This document shows positions 32,066 through 42,437 of a stretch of DNA of 64,000 nucleotides, one piece after another; position 1 is the first letter of the stretch; each line of letters begins with the position of its first letter. Below the pieces are notes generated by a model that saw nothing but the letters and a program-made list of their open reading frames with translations, searched no databases and was not told the origin of the DNA. This stretch comes from Isochrysis galbana. Its lineage: Eukaryota > Haptophyta > Isochrysidales > Isochrysidaceae. The stretch is from the NCBI GenBank assembly GCA_018136815.1, contig CM030934.1, positions 714,979 to 778,978 of the forward strand, given 5' to 3'. Made by a program: the position numbers and the translations under genes.

Positions 32066-32707
32066 ATGGAGCGCGCCGGCGTGACTCCCCTCTCCTCCGG
32101 GCCCCCCGCCGAGGGCGGCCCCCACACCCCCGCGGACCAGTCGCTGGCGAAGCGACCGCGTCCACCCTCGGAGGCCGAGCAGGTGCGTGCGACCCGGGTC
32201 GCACCACACGGCCCGTGGCTCCGGCCACAGCAACCACAGCAGCCATGCTGGCCTCCCCCATGGGAGACAGCAGACTGCAGACCACAGGAGGACAGCATCG
32301 GGCGGGCAAGGCCAACACTCCACTGGGCGTGCCTTATGGCAGAGGCCCCTCTCACCCTGGCCAGGGCCGCGCCGCCTCGGCGGCGTGGCCCATGGCCGGG
32401 TGGCCCTTATGGGCACAACACTTTGACAGACAGCAACACTACGTATGGGTACACACCACTCTGGCAGCACAGAGTAGGAATGACAGACATGACGCCCAGA
32501 CGACGCACAAGAGCAGGACCCCCTCCACCCCTCCAGCAACCTCCCTCGGCAACGCTAACCACCCCACCGCCCACACCCGACCCTCAGGAGCCAGACTCAG
32601 AGGGTGAAGAACAACAAGCAGATACAGACACTGAACACGGGAACACTAGCGTACACGATGCGAGAAGGCGACATAATCCTACTATACAAAAAAGGCGACG
32701 CGCGTGA
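32066..32707 (+). CDS. LINE ORF1-like, truncated
   Basis: The ATG at 32066 (MERAGVTPLSSGPPAEGGP) has the same start in the second copy at 35752 (MERAGVPPLSSLSSGPPAEGGP). Pro/Arg-rich and disordered, ending with a Glu/Asp-Pro stretch and a basic tail. No RRM or zinc knuckle is visible, so the normal ORF1 C-terminus is probably lost in the deletion. Presumed RNA-binding role is from the LINE family only. Confidence 0.55.
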   Translation: MERAGVTPLSSGPPAEGGPHTPADQSLAKRPRPPSEAEQVRATRVAPHGPWLRPQQPQQPCWPPPWETADCRPQEDSIGRARPTLHWACLMAEAPLTLARAAPPRRRGPWPGGPYGHNTLTDSNTTYGYTPLWQHRVGMTDMTPRRRTRAGPPPPLQQPPSATLTTPPPTPDPQEPDSEGEEQQADTDTEHGNTSVHDARRRHNPTIQKRRRA

Positions 32708-34508
32708 CCCGCGAAACTATAGACCCATTACGCTACTACAAAGCGACTACAAAGTACTAGCCAAAATCTTGACCAATAGACTAGGCAAAATCATAGGCAG
32801 GATAATATCGGAAAACCAATTAGGATTCGTGCCAAGACGGCTAATCAGCGAGGCAACACACCTGCTCCAACTCACGAGAGCATATCTGGACGAAACCGGG
32901 GAACCGGGCCTAATACTAGCCCTTGATTGGGAAAAAGCGTTTGATAGGGTCAGTTGGGAGTTCTATCACTTGGCCCTCGAACTCCTCAACTTTGGCCCGG
33001 ACTTCCAATCACTCGCCAAAGCGCTCACCAGCGAGAACGCCCGACCTGTAAGGACGATCAAAACCAACGGGGGAAGAAGCTATCCCTTTACTGTGGGAAG
33101 CGGCATGCCGCAAGGATGCCCGTTATCCCCGCTTACCTTCCTACTCACGACGGAGGCACTCACCCGGGCCATAAACAGGGACGAAGACATAGCGGGAATA
33201 GACCTCAATGGGTACAATCTGAAGATTAGCCAGTTCGCAGACGACACAGCGCTAATAGCCAGGGACTATAAAAGCATGAAAAAATCCCTATACTGGGTAC
33301 AACTACATGAAAAAGCCACGGGGGGAAAAACGAACGAAAGCAAGTTCCAAGGACTCCGAATGGGAGGGCAAAGGACCCGCAAACCCCCGTGGGACATGCG
33401 AAAATACAACTGGATAACAAACAGCGAATATTTAACGATATTGGGCGTGCCACTAGGAGCGCCGGAGGCGCTCAAACCCTTCTGGGTGAAGCTAGCAGAC
33501 AAGATCGACGAGAAAGTTAGCAAACTAGCGCCGGCCACCGGACACATGACAATATTTGGGAGAGCCGCCATAGTAAACTTCATTATTTACGGAACACCGA
33601 GATACTGGCTACAGACTCTGGCCGCCCCTAAATGGTTCCACACGCGGATACAGAGGGCCGCGGATGCGGTCCTCTGGACGAGCCCATACACCCAAAAGCA
33701 GAGCAAATGGATCGCGCACCCACACTACGCCACACACCATGCAAAAAGCGCGACCAGGACATTGGGGCTAGGGCTCCTACACTGGCCGACTCATGTCAAA
33801 GCCCTTCAAACCAAATGGATCCTAAACTACTTAAACGCACGCAAAGCGATCTGGAAGAATGCGCTGGACGCATGGTTCTGTCGCACCGGGCTGGGGAGGG
33901 GCGCTGTCCTCTCCACGATACCAATAAAAACACTTACGGGAAGCCTCAGAGGCAACCCGGCACTCCCGACCTTCTGGAAAGAGGCCCTGGTAAACTTCCG
34001 AGACCTAAACATCCAACCCTCGTGGCTCACGCGCGAGGGCGCACTCTCGCAACCCATATGGCACAACCCACACCTCTCCCCCCCCACGATTCGCGCCGCA
34101 TGGGCGCGAACGTGGGAGACCTTGGAGACGACCGTGATCCACAACGTGTTCAAAGACGATGCCTTCACGACGCCCTATAGTAGAGAAGAGTGCTCGGCAT
34201 ATGTCGAACACCTCCCAGAGATCTTCGTACACGAGGGCCGCGCGATCCGTAAAACAGAGTTCCTAGACTCATGGGACGCCGTGGTTGACCACGCGCGACA
34301 AATACTAGGCAAGTCATCGGAACGCCCACTACCCGACCCCGGTGAGAGGACCTGCCAGGAGGGCAAAGACTCCAGCCAAGAGCCGGGGGAAACAAACGTG
34401 AAGAGATTAGAGCCTCAGAGGACAATAAATACATCAAAAAACTTAATAACATATGGATCCACACAGACACCGACTATCTCGGGGAGGTCTCCGACACCGG
34501 TGGCGTAG
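32658..34508 (+). CDS. LINE ORF2: reverse transcriptase
   Basis: From the ATG at 32658 (MREGDIILLYKKG) about 616 residues. RT motifs are in order and intact: RNYRPITLL, ALDWEKAFDRVSW, GSGMPQGCPLSPLTF and the catalytic FADDT (33234-33248), then the thumb region with LGVPLGAP. This frame lacks an endonuclease. It stops at 34508, while the frame carrying the ORF2 C-terminus is open well upstream of 34508, so a single frameshift in about 34310-34430 separates the two. Confidence 0.9.
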   Translation: MREGDIILLYKKGDARDPRNYRPITLLQSDYKVLAKILTNRLGKIIGRIISENQLGFVPRRLISEATHLLQLTRAYLDETGEPGLILALDWEKAFDRVSWEFYHLALELLNFGPDFQSLAKALTSENARPVRTIKTNGGRSYPFTVGSGMPQGCPLSPLTFLLTTEALTRAINRDEDIAGIDLNGYNLKISQFADDTALIARDYKSMKKSLYWVQLHEKATGGKTNESKFQGLRMGGQRTRKPPWDMRKYNWITNSEYLTILGVPLGAPEALKPFWVKLADKIDEKVSKLAPATGHMTIFGRAAIVNFIIYGTPRYWLQTLAAPKWFHTRIQRAADAVLWTSPYTQKQSKWIAHPHYATHHAKSATRTLGLGLLHWPTHVKALQTKWILNYLNARKAIWKNALDAWFCRTGLGRGAVLSTIPIKTLTGSLRGNPALPTFWKEALVNFRDLNIQPSWLTREGALSQPIWHNPHLSPPTIRAAWARTWETLETTVIHNVFKDDAFTTPYSREECSAYVEHLPEIFVHEGRAIRKTEFLDSWDAVVDHARQILGKSSERPLPDPGERTCQEGKDSSQEPGETNVKRLEPQRTINTSKNLITYGSTQTPTISGRSPTPVA

Positions 34509-35380
34509 TGAACGCCGAGGAAACACAACGATACCACCCCCCGGCCCGATGGGAGAACGGATACAAAGGGCCAAAATACATGGAATATCCGCTGGCCGAC
34601 GAGTACGCCATACACAAAGGAAAAATCGCACTTGACGCGATCACGGTTTCCGACATAACGAAAGCCGCGCTCAAGGCGACAAGACTAAACAACCCGCAAA
34701 CGGCCAAAATAGCTTGGGAGAAGCGCCTAGACATCTCGAAAGACAACTGGAAACACATAGCCAGGCTGTACACCCTGCCGCTGTTAAGACACACGGACAA
34801 ACACCCGCACTTCAAACACATCACCCACAGGAGGATAGGTACCAAAAACAGATTCGCGACAAGCATAACCAACAAGTGCAGAATGTGCAACCAACATCAA
34901 GAGGACTCATGCCACCTAGCGTGGTGCCCCGCGACAAGAAAAATCTTCGACACCATAGATGCGATCGCTAACTACACACCGAAAACGAATAGGTCACACG
35001 GACAGAAAACAAAGGATAGGCTATTCGCATACCCAGACGCGACCACCCCCGACAGCCTGAAAACCCTTTACATCATAGCCTGGAGATATATTCTAAGAGA
35101 CTTCTACAGAATAGAGTTCGAATCATATGAATATCACTACATACCGGTTTTAGAATCCACGCTCATAAGATTCACCACCCTGGTGAGGGGCCTTACTCCG
35201 TCGAAAACCTGTCGCCCCATGCGCACTCGCACGGCGGCCCAGGGTAGAAAACCTAAAGTAAAAAGGCCAGCGGAGCTCAGCGCCCCGATATTTACAGTAG
35301 ACAACAAAGGTAAACTAAGAATGAGCGACGACCTCGGCCTGGTGGCGGAAGCGATCGGCCTCGCCGAAAGGCTCGCCTGA
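34508..35380 (+). CDS. LINE ORF2 C-terminal part with zinc knuckle (frameshifted)
   Basis: Continues ORF2 after a frameshift; the frame is open upstream of 34508 and reads NKYIKKLNNIWIHTDTDYLG there. It carries C-x-x-C-x(8)-H-x(4)-C (CRMCNQHQEDSCHLAWC, about 34877-34927), as in LINE ORF2 C-termini. The end is GKLRMSDDLGLVAEAIGLAERLA. A related end is seen in the minus-strand ORF at 52978-52646. Confidence 0.8.
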   Translation: MNAEETQRYHPPARWENGYKGPKYMEYPLADEYAIHKGKIALDAITVSDITKAALKATRLNNPQTAKIAWEKRLDISKDNWKHIARLYTLPLLRHTDKHPHFKHITHRRIGTKNRFATSITNKCRMCNQHQEDSCHLAWCPATRKIFDTIDAIANYTPKTNRSHGQKTKDRLFAYPDATTPDSLKTLYIIAWRYILRDFYRIEFESYEYHYIPVLESTLIRFTTLVRGLTPSKTCRPMRTRTAAQGRKPKVKRPAELSAPIFTVDNKGKLRMSDDLGLVAEAIGLAERLA

Positions 35381-35591
35381 GGTCGAGGCACACCCTCCCC
35401 TCCCCCCCATCCCTGAAAGAACCACCCACGAAGAAGAACAACTCACGAGCATGAGGCACCCCAGCAACGGCGTAACACCTACACCACAGCAGCAAGAAAC
35501 CGGCCACCCAGAGGCACAGGAGGAAGGCGAGAACAGACCACTGAGGGCCGATGCACCCCGCCCGACCCAGCCCCACCCACGACCCGGGCCC

Positions 35592-35717
35592 CTAAGTAGA
35601 GCACGAGGGGAGTTGCCGCAAGGCGGGGAGTGAGAGGAGAGGAAGGGATCTGGGCGTGGCTACAATAGACAACCCCGTAGCCGCGCGCGTGGCGAGAATA
35701 TTAAAAGTTTTTTTTTT
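35592..35717 (+). repeat. LINE family 3' tail
   Basis: The conserved 3' untranslated end TAGAGCACGAGGGG, GCCGCAAGGCGG, GGGCGTGGCTAC, GGCGAGAATATTAAAAG and a T-run. The same tail ends the copies at 9540 and 36250 (plus) and at 39320 and 52292 (minus), and is probably the recognition site for reverse transcription. Confidence 0.8.
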
Positions 35718-36250
35718 GAGCTGTGGATAACTAAGTTTATACTTGGTCGCGATGGAGCGCGCCGGCGTGCCTCCCCTCTCTTCTCTCTCTTCCGGGCCCC
35801 CCGCTGAGGGCGGCCCCCTTGCCCTCATGGACCAGTGGTATTGGTTCGTGTCCCCCGGAGAGTTAGCGGACCCAGCGAGCGGTGTCGCGGTGGCGATACG
35901 CGAATCGTGTAGCAGGGTAACTCCTAAAGTAGACTCGACTAAAGTGATCATACAAGGTGCGGAAACTAAGCGCGGAAACAGAGACGCACTGAAAACCGGT
36001 AGCCCGGTGGCGCAGGAGGGAGGCAGAAGGGGACTAGACCGCCGGGGGCCGGGACACGCCGCCTGCCACCGAGAAGCCCCGTTCACCGAGCCCCTACGTA
36101 GTGCACGAGGGGCGTAGCCGCGAGGCAGGTGGAGGGAGTGGGAGTGGGAAGGGACGCGGGCGGCGCGGCTGCGAGAAAGTTTAAAGTTTGTGCAAAGCCG
36201 CGCGAGTGGCGAGAATATAAGGAAGCCGGTAGGACATTAAGAAGTTTTAT
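35718..36250 (+). mobile_element. Second LINE copy, head-to-tail, internally deleted
   Basis: Starts with GAGCTGTGGATAACTAAG exactly where the first copy's T-run ends, keeps the ORF1 start and the 3' tail (TAGTGCACGAGGGG ... TTAAGAAGTTTTAT), and lacks everything between. The ACCGGTAGCCCGGTGGCGCA block before the tail is closer to the fragment at 9313-9540 than to the first copy, so two subfamilies are present. Confidence 0.85.
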
Positions 36251-36553
36251 ACCCAAATAAGGGGGTGCGGGGTTGAGAAGAAAGTGGACCTCTGGTTGCA
36301 CCTTCTTGACCTGAGGCCAATGCTGCGCAAATGCGCCCCGCGCTCGGGGGGCGCAAAAGGGTCGCATGCCGATCAGGCGCGGCAATATCCAATAGAGCTC
36401 CTATGAATGGCCAGTGACATGCTAGTGTCGTGCTTCCCCACTACGCCCAACAAATAGTGTATTTTCAATGTAGCGACGAAATTCGATGCCAATTCATAGT
36501 CAATGGTCACTATGAGGTGAGCCGCACATGCTATGCGACTGGCAGCGCCATCC

Positions 36554-36971
36554 CTAGTCTTCCCAGTCATCACTATCTCCCTCGCCCTCCCCGCAGCTTT
36601 CATCGGTGTCTACATCGATCGCAGCTTTGCGTTCTGCAAGTGTTCGCCTCAGCACTGCTGCGATGCTGTCAGCTTGCTTGTTGGTGGCCCGCTCGTCACT
36701 TGCCATAGTGCTACTGCCGTTTCGTTTTGTAGGCGACTGCACAGGTCTCAACTTGACTCCTCCGCTCCGGATTTGGGCAAGTGCCCCAGCCATCCCCCCC
36801 TGCTGCGTTTTCGCCCCCGGTGTAGTACCCGAAGCGTTGCAGGCCTGCTGACTTGTGGGCTTCAGCGTGATATTCCCTTGACGTATCTGTGCAAGAGCGG
36901 CTCCAAGCCCTCCACTAGACGTCGCTTCGAAGGAGGATTGAGCGAGATGAGTTGCTGGTGGTGATGCCGGG

Positions 36972-37006
<35 letters not shown>

Positions 37007-37741
37007 ATGTAAAGGAGGTCCGCCAGCTACAGGCGGCGGCGGTCCACCAACCACAGGTGGCGGCGGCGGTGGCGGTGCTCCAACTAGAGGAGGAGGCGGG
37101 GGCGGCGCCGGCGCTCTAGTCAAAAGCAGTGGCGCCGCCGCTCCAACTATGGACGAAGGGCTCGGCATGCTGACGGGCTGTCCCAGTGGAGCTGGTGATT
37201 GTGCCACAACAGGCTGTTGGACTTCCGCCTGTGTTTGGAGACCGGTAGCATGCGCACTCGATGGAGCAAGTTGTGGGAGCGCTGCGACTTCCCGGCTGCA
37301 CTCATCGCTGGCTAGAGCCTCCAGTATGACCTGCAACGTGCGCGGGTCAGCCAATTGATGCCTTCGCACACCCGCCGCACGAAACATAGACTTCCACTCT
37401 TCGGGTAAGTAGACCAGTTGCGCACCCTCGGAGAGCTCTTTCAACTGTGTGAGCTGCTCCGAGAGCTTGTTGGCGATGACGGCGGCCTCAGCGACCGAGG
37501 CTGAGAGACGGGCGGCTGGCGGCGGGCCGAGCAGCTCTGGCCATCTCCTCCTCACTGCACGAAACAGCAGAGCACCTAGCGCGAATGCGCCAAGCGAGAA
37601 AAGGAGTTGCGGGCGGAGCGAAAAGAGCTGACGCCAGCGAGAGGGTGGCGCGGATAGGTAGGCGTGGACGCCCGGGTATGTGCGAGAGCCGAAGCCGACC
37701 GACCTTCCGAGAGCCTCGATGGACTCCGCAGAGAGCAGCAT
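36554..37741 (-). CDS. Membrane-anchored WASP-like Arp2/3 activator
   Basis: An ATG-started ORF of 395 residues. A transmembrane helix near the N-terminus (residues about 42-60, PQLLFSLGAFALGALLF) is followed by Arg-rich residues. Then come a helical segment (70-150), a long polyproline stretch (about 205-270) as bound by profilin, two WH2-like motifs (GGLGAALAQIRQGNITLKP and GGMAGALAQIRSGGVKLRP), a central amphipathic helix (SIAAVLRRTLAERKAAI) and an acidic end with a conserved-type Trp, DSDDWED. This is the WH2-central-acidic order of WASP-family nucleation-promoting factors. The membrane anchor would tether actin assembly to a membrane (inference). No WH1, GBD or SHD domain is seen. Confidence 0.8.
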
Positions 37742-37921
37742 GCGCCGAGCAGTTCCTCCGCCTCTCCTCTGCCTACTCGTCTCCGTCTCCCGGGGACGCC
37801 CTCTCTCGTTCCCTCCCTCCCCCGCCCACCTCCCAACCCCCCCCTCTCAGCTCTTCCGCGGGCAGCGCGCCGCAGAGCTTCTCTCCCGCGGCGCTTGCTC
37901 GGAGAGAGAGAGAGTATGAGA

Positions 37922-37970
<49 letters not shown>

Positions 37971-38533
37971 AGAGAGAGGGAGGGAGGGGGAGAGAGAGAG
38001 AGTAGAGCAGAGTAGAGATATCATCGATTCCCTCTCCCTCCCCCCCCGCCCCCCCCCGCTCTACTTTCTGCTTCTCTCTCTCTTTCTTTTCTCATTCCCT
38101 GCGGCTTCCTCACATAACTTTGTCAGTCTCCTCTCGTCTCCTCGACCCATCGTCTCCTGGCCTCCCTATGATGACCCCCCCAGGGGAGGAGTACTTCTCT
38201 CTTCACCTGGGTACTCTAATCCTTCATTCCTCTCATCTTCTCCCTTCTCGCTTTTCCCCTCTCTCTTCTCTTCCCATGCTCTTGCATATCTTTACTCCTG
38301 GTGAAGAGTTCTATCTCAGGCGCGGGGGGGGGGGGAGGAGAGAAAGAGAGAGTAGAGTACTCGTAGAGGAGTAAAGCAGAGGAAGCGAGGAGGAGGAGGA
38401 GAGACGGGCAGACGAGACAAGAGACGCAGAGACGCGGGAGAGAGGGACCCACACACACCGAGAGAGAGAAAAGAAAACACTCGGATCGAACAATACCAGA
38501 TGAATCTCGCGAGCTGGTCGAACCAACCCTACG
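37742..38533. other. Divergent promoter region with GA and CT tracts
   Basis: Lies between the minus-strand WASP-like gene and the plus-strand CS-domain gene. It carries a GA tract (about 37905-38010, a CT tract on the WASP coding strand), a CT-rich stretch (38020-38270), a G-run (38324-38334) and GA-rich DNA up to 38480. The ORFs here are repeat artefacts. Confidence 0.6.
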
Positions 38534-39103
38534 ATGCAGTCCCGTGGGCTGCGCTCGATGGCCATCGCCCTTCTCGTCGGCAGCGCGGCGGGCTTGCGCA
38601 CGCCGGGGGCGTGGGTGCCGGCTGCACCGTCCGCCACACGGGGCCGTCCTCTCCAGGCCGCTGAGGCGCCGCAGTCTGTCTCGGTGGGCGACCTTGGCCT
38701 CACCATGGACGAGGTCAATGAGCGCTTTCCAGAGGAGATGCTCCAAGGGATGGTCTCATCGGGGTATGAGTCGACTTCGCGCCTTCCCGATAGTACAGAC
38801 GAGGGTGCTGCGTGGTTTGAGTCCGCCGAGCGGGTCGAGGTCACGCTCACAATCCCCGGCCTCCGTGGGCAGCCAGCGGCGAGCTTGGCTGTCGAGGCCA
38901 CCGAGAACACGCTCACAATAACAGCTTGGGGTCGGGCCATCTGGTCATGCGTCCTGCGAAGCAACATCGACCCGAATTCTGCAACTATGAGTGCAGAAGA
39001 TGGCATGGGAATGCAGCCGATCATCAAATTTGCGGCTTCGAAGGAAGTTCCAGGCCGCTGGGGCGGCTTCATTCAAAATATAGGAGAGGACAGTCTGCTG
39101 TGA
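38534..39103 (+). CDS. Putative plastid-targeted CS/p23-like domain protein
   Basis: The ATG at 38534 is followed by MAIALLVGSAAGLRTPGAWVPA, a signal peptide with a transit-like sequel. The C-terminal 100 residues look like a CS (p23/NudC-type) beta-sandwich: WFESAERVEVTLTIPGL, LAVEATENTLTI, then AIWSCVLRSNIDPNSATMSAE and IIKFAASKEVPGRWGGF. CS proteins act as co-chaperones. The mid part (LTMDEVNERFPEEMLQGM) is a predicted helix. 189 residues, no intron needed. Assignment rests on the fold pattern. Confidence 0.6.
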   Translation: MQSRGLRSMAIALLVGSAAGLRTPGAWVPAAPSATRGRPLQAAEAPQSVSVGDLGLTMDEVNERFPEEMLQGMVSSGYESTSRLPDSTDEGAAWFESAERVEVTLTIPGLRGQPAASLAVEATENTLTITAWGRAIWSCVLRSNIDPNSATMSAEDGMGMQPIIKFAASKEVPGRWGGFIQNIGEDSLL

Positions 39104-40604
39104 ACTGAGTCTGTGGGCAGTGCTGTACAGCAATATGGGCATTTGCACTTTGACGAACGGCAAGAAGCAACTAATGTTTGACGTTTTGCAGCCTTTGAAA
39201 TGAGAAGCGGCACAGCCACTTCATTTTCGAATCAAATACGCTGTGCTGCATGCCATGTTGTAATACGTTAGCCGTTAGCCGTCGTAACAAAAAAGGCGGA
39301 AAATTTCTTGAAGGCGTCCACAAAAAATCTTTAAGTATTATCGCCCCACCCGCGGCTCTGGAACACATCCTAGTAGCCATACCCTTTCCCTCCTCATTCC
39401 CTCACTATCCGCCTAGCGGCATCTCCCCTTGTGCTCTACTTAGGGGGCGATAGGGTTCGAGCGGAATGCACCTGCTCCTAGCGGCGGGTTGTCACGGATG
39501 TCCCTCCGTCCTCTCCTGTATTTACTTTCTAGCTCTCGTGAGGTCTCTCTCTTCACGTGAGGAGAGGCGACGGGCCCCCTCTCTCCTTTTTCTCTTTTCC
39601 CTTTCCCCCTTCTCACGCGCCCACTTTGTTTACGTTAGTTTCCTACGTGTTACGTGTTACTGTGAGTGTGCAGTGTGCGTGAGATAGTGGTGTTTGGGGT
39701 TTGTAGAAAGATTTTTATCCGGTTCTGCGACGAAGAGAGCTCGAGCGATGGCGTCGCTCCTCTCCCTCTCGGCCGCCCTGGTCACCGTGATGGTGATGGT
39801 GCCAGGGCGGTACGGGGCCTCACCCTCCTCCAGTGCCGCTCTGGGTGCTAGGTGGCCTGTTTTTGCCCAGTTGCTGTTGCACAAGTTGCATTCGTGACGT
39901 CGTATTGATTGGTGAGTCTCTCCCGACGTCATTCGGCTCGGTGCAGGCGGCTGAGACTGGGGGGTGGCTCAGGCGCGTGCTTGACTTGTGACTTGTATTT
40001 ACTCGTCGACTCGGGGTATTGACTCGGAAACTCGGGGGGGCTCGCTGGGGAACACGGAGGGACTCGGCGAAGTTGCTACAAAAACAAAAACACTCTCTAG
40101 TCTCTAGAACCCCAAAAACCAACGACCTTGGGCTAAGAAATCTAACGTACACACTCCGGAATCCGGAATCATACGATGAACAAACCCCTCCCACGCGGCG
40201 AAGGCTGAAGAAGGCTGCTGAGGTCGCGATCGCTCATCATGCGCGAAGAAATACGGGAAGAGAACGCAAAACTACGTAAACTTAAATAAATTATTAATGT
40301 CATATCCTAGCCAACCCCACTAGCTAATTGGACATAACTTTTCAGCCCCGGGCCCCCAACGCGAAAACATGGGGCTACACGCCCCGAGCAACAAAAATAT
40401 TCGGAAAATGATGAGCCCTCTGTACACTATAGACAAGGATTTCAACCTAGGAGCTAGGAGCATCAGAAGACCTCTTGCAGGCGGCGAGAGGCCTGGACAT
40501 ACGGAACATCACCTAGGGTAGCTAAATCTCTTAATAGGAACCACAGCGGGAATCAATTAAAATCTTACGTTACATAAATGAGGAAAACCCGAGTCGAAAC
40601 TAGA
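39104..40604. other. Intergenic with one LINE tail
   Basis: Contains the minus-strand LINE tail at 39320-39447. A short frame at 39748-39897 (MASLLSLSAALVTVMVMV) has a signal-like start but no other support. The phrase TCCTAGCCAACCCCACTAGC near 40303 recurs at about 50724. Confidence 0.4.
39320..39447 (-). mobile_element. LINE 3' tail fragment
   Basis: Reverse complement of the family tail: TAGAGCACAAGGGG, GCCGCTAGGCGG, GGGTATGGCTAC and an end in ACTTAAAGATTTTTTG. No coding remnant is seen upstream on the minus strand, so it is strongly 5' truncated. Confidence 0.75.
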
Positions 40605-42437
40605 TCAAGGGACGAGCCACAGTCTCCCACCCCCTTCTCTCCAACTCCCGGCCGAAGCAGCGCGCGCGGCCTCCCTGGAACCAGCTTCTCCGCTAAAGAG
40701 GGAACTGGGGAAAAAGGGGAGGGGGTTGCTAGGGGTTAAGGTTGGGTAGTAGGGAGGTTCACCAGCAAGCTGCCTCACGCCGCACATGTAGCGGGAATTT
40801 TTAAGAAGATTTTTTTTTCAGTCCCGGACTCCCGCCATGCCTGACGAGCCAGGTGTCCGCGTGGTACCGGGGGGAGAGGGCATTGCCCCCCCTTCGGTAT
40901 TTGTCCTCCCCCCAGTGCATGCACCGGCCCTGCGCACCCCAGCACATCCTCTCCTCGAGGCCACGCTGGGGGAAAACCCCTTTCGGGTAAAACAACGCAG
41001 GGGGGGGGGGGGGGGCACTCGTGAGTTTAGTTAGGGGTCCAGAGCACTAATCTCCCTCGCCCGAGCGAGTGGCCGCGGCGAGCCGCGGCCCTTCCCTCCT
41101 GGCTCTGGCAGCCCCCATCTTCTTTTACCTAAACAGGGCAAGAAGATACGTTAGCACCGGAGGGGGGAGCTGCCGCTCCCCCCTCCCCTCTCTCTTCCCT
41201 TTTCTTCCTCTCTTCCCTGCGGCGGGGGCCCATGGCGCGCGCCTGCGGCCCCACTTCAGGTCCCCAGATGGCCAGCAGGGGCCTGGGAGCACAGCTCAGG
41301 GGGCAGGTGAGGCTGGGGGCTGGGGCATGGCCCTGGCCCCTCCTGCCTCTCCCTCGCTGGCGCCCCGCGCCCCTGCAGGTCGACAGGAGCTTGCTGGGGG
41401 TTCCTGATCGGGGGGCCCAGGGGCCAGGGGGAGGAGGGGCTGGTCAGAGAGATGGGCAGGCCACGACGGGCCAGGGCGGGCGAGTCAGGCGGGCCTGTGG
41501 GGAGAGGAATGGGTCAGCAGAGCTGTTTGCAGTGGGTGGTTCCTCCCCCATGGCAGGGGAGGAGTGGAGAGGGGGGGGGGCAAGCGCCGGTGTCATCCTC
41601 CTCAGGTTGGGGTTGGAAGTGGTGTGGGGTGGGGCTGGCGGCCATGCTGCGTGGGCAGGTGAAGCAGAAATCGGCCGAGTGAGTTGGCATGAAACGCCGA
41701 TAAGACAGCCGTCTGGTGTCCCCAGACCATTTAGTCCGAACACCAGCGACAAGGGGGGGCTGACCGCCGCCGTGCTCTCGCTGGAGCGCGGCGATGGTCG
41801 GCCTGTCAGGCGGGTCGGTCGCCATCGCTCTGCCTCGGATTCGGAATCGAGCGGAGAGAGAGACGAGGGGAAATCTTCCCCCGGTCCGACGAAAAAAAAA
41901 TGTGGGCCTCCGGATCAACAAGAGTGTTTTTTTACCCAAGCCTCCCCCACCTCTAGTTGTTGCAGCGAGGGCGTGGAGGTGGAGGCACACGATCCCTACT
42001 GTAAAAGTAGGTTCATGAACAATGTAGCGAGTATAAGTCATTGTTGTTGGCCCTCGACAATCTACCTCAGCACTCGCAATAGCCCACACATCGTGACGGC
42101 GTGACGTGTTGAGATGTAATAGAGCAGGACTTGACGCTTGACTGAAGGGAATTCCCCTCCCCCTTGGCTCTCCAAGCGTCAGGGGCAAAATCCAGGAAAG
42201 GGGACAAATTGTGGCGGGCCTGACAACCTTCGGAAATGCTCGATGTCGACAAGCTCAGCACAATAGCCCTAAGGTTGCGCATACCACCATTCGCCATGGG
42301 AACAGCTTCAGGGAGTTGACAACTCATTTCCATACAAGACCGCAGGAGCGAGACGAGTTGTCAACAGTCCATCGCCAAGGTGCAAGCCCGTAACTGGGCC
42401 AAAACTCACTGCGCAACTGCCAATGAGAGTAGCGCAT
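40605..42437. other. Repeat-derived GC-rich region, no supported gene
   Basis: TTTTTAAGAAGATTTTTTTT (40799-40818) resembles a LINE 3' end; it is followed by a short Pro-rich frame starting at 40837 that could be another element's 5' part. About 41310-41530 is the second copy of the 5085-5290 repeat. The long plus-strand frame 41232-42104 has drifting composition with no domain, and I do not call it a gene. Confidence 0.4.

Larger units (their letters stand above)
32029..35717 (+). mobile_element. LINE (non-LTR retrotransposon), internally deleted, with RT core
   Basis: The 5' end GAGCTGTGGATAAC (32029) is identical to the start of the second copy at 35718. The 3' end is the family tail (TAGAGCACGAGGGG ... 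GCGAGAATATTAAAAGTTTTTTTTT). Contents in order: ORF1-like segment, reverse transcriptase, CCHC-like knuckle domain, tail. The AP endonuclease domain expected before the RT is absent, and the ORF1 frame ends only about 50 bp into the RT frame, so an internal deletion is likely. The RT style is nearest to the L1/Tx1 group (inference). Confidence 0.9.

Noticed and set aside
41232-42104. 290-codon plus-strand ORF
   Set aside because: Overlaps a dispersed repeat, composition changes along it, no domain.
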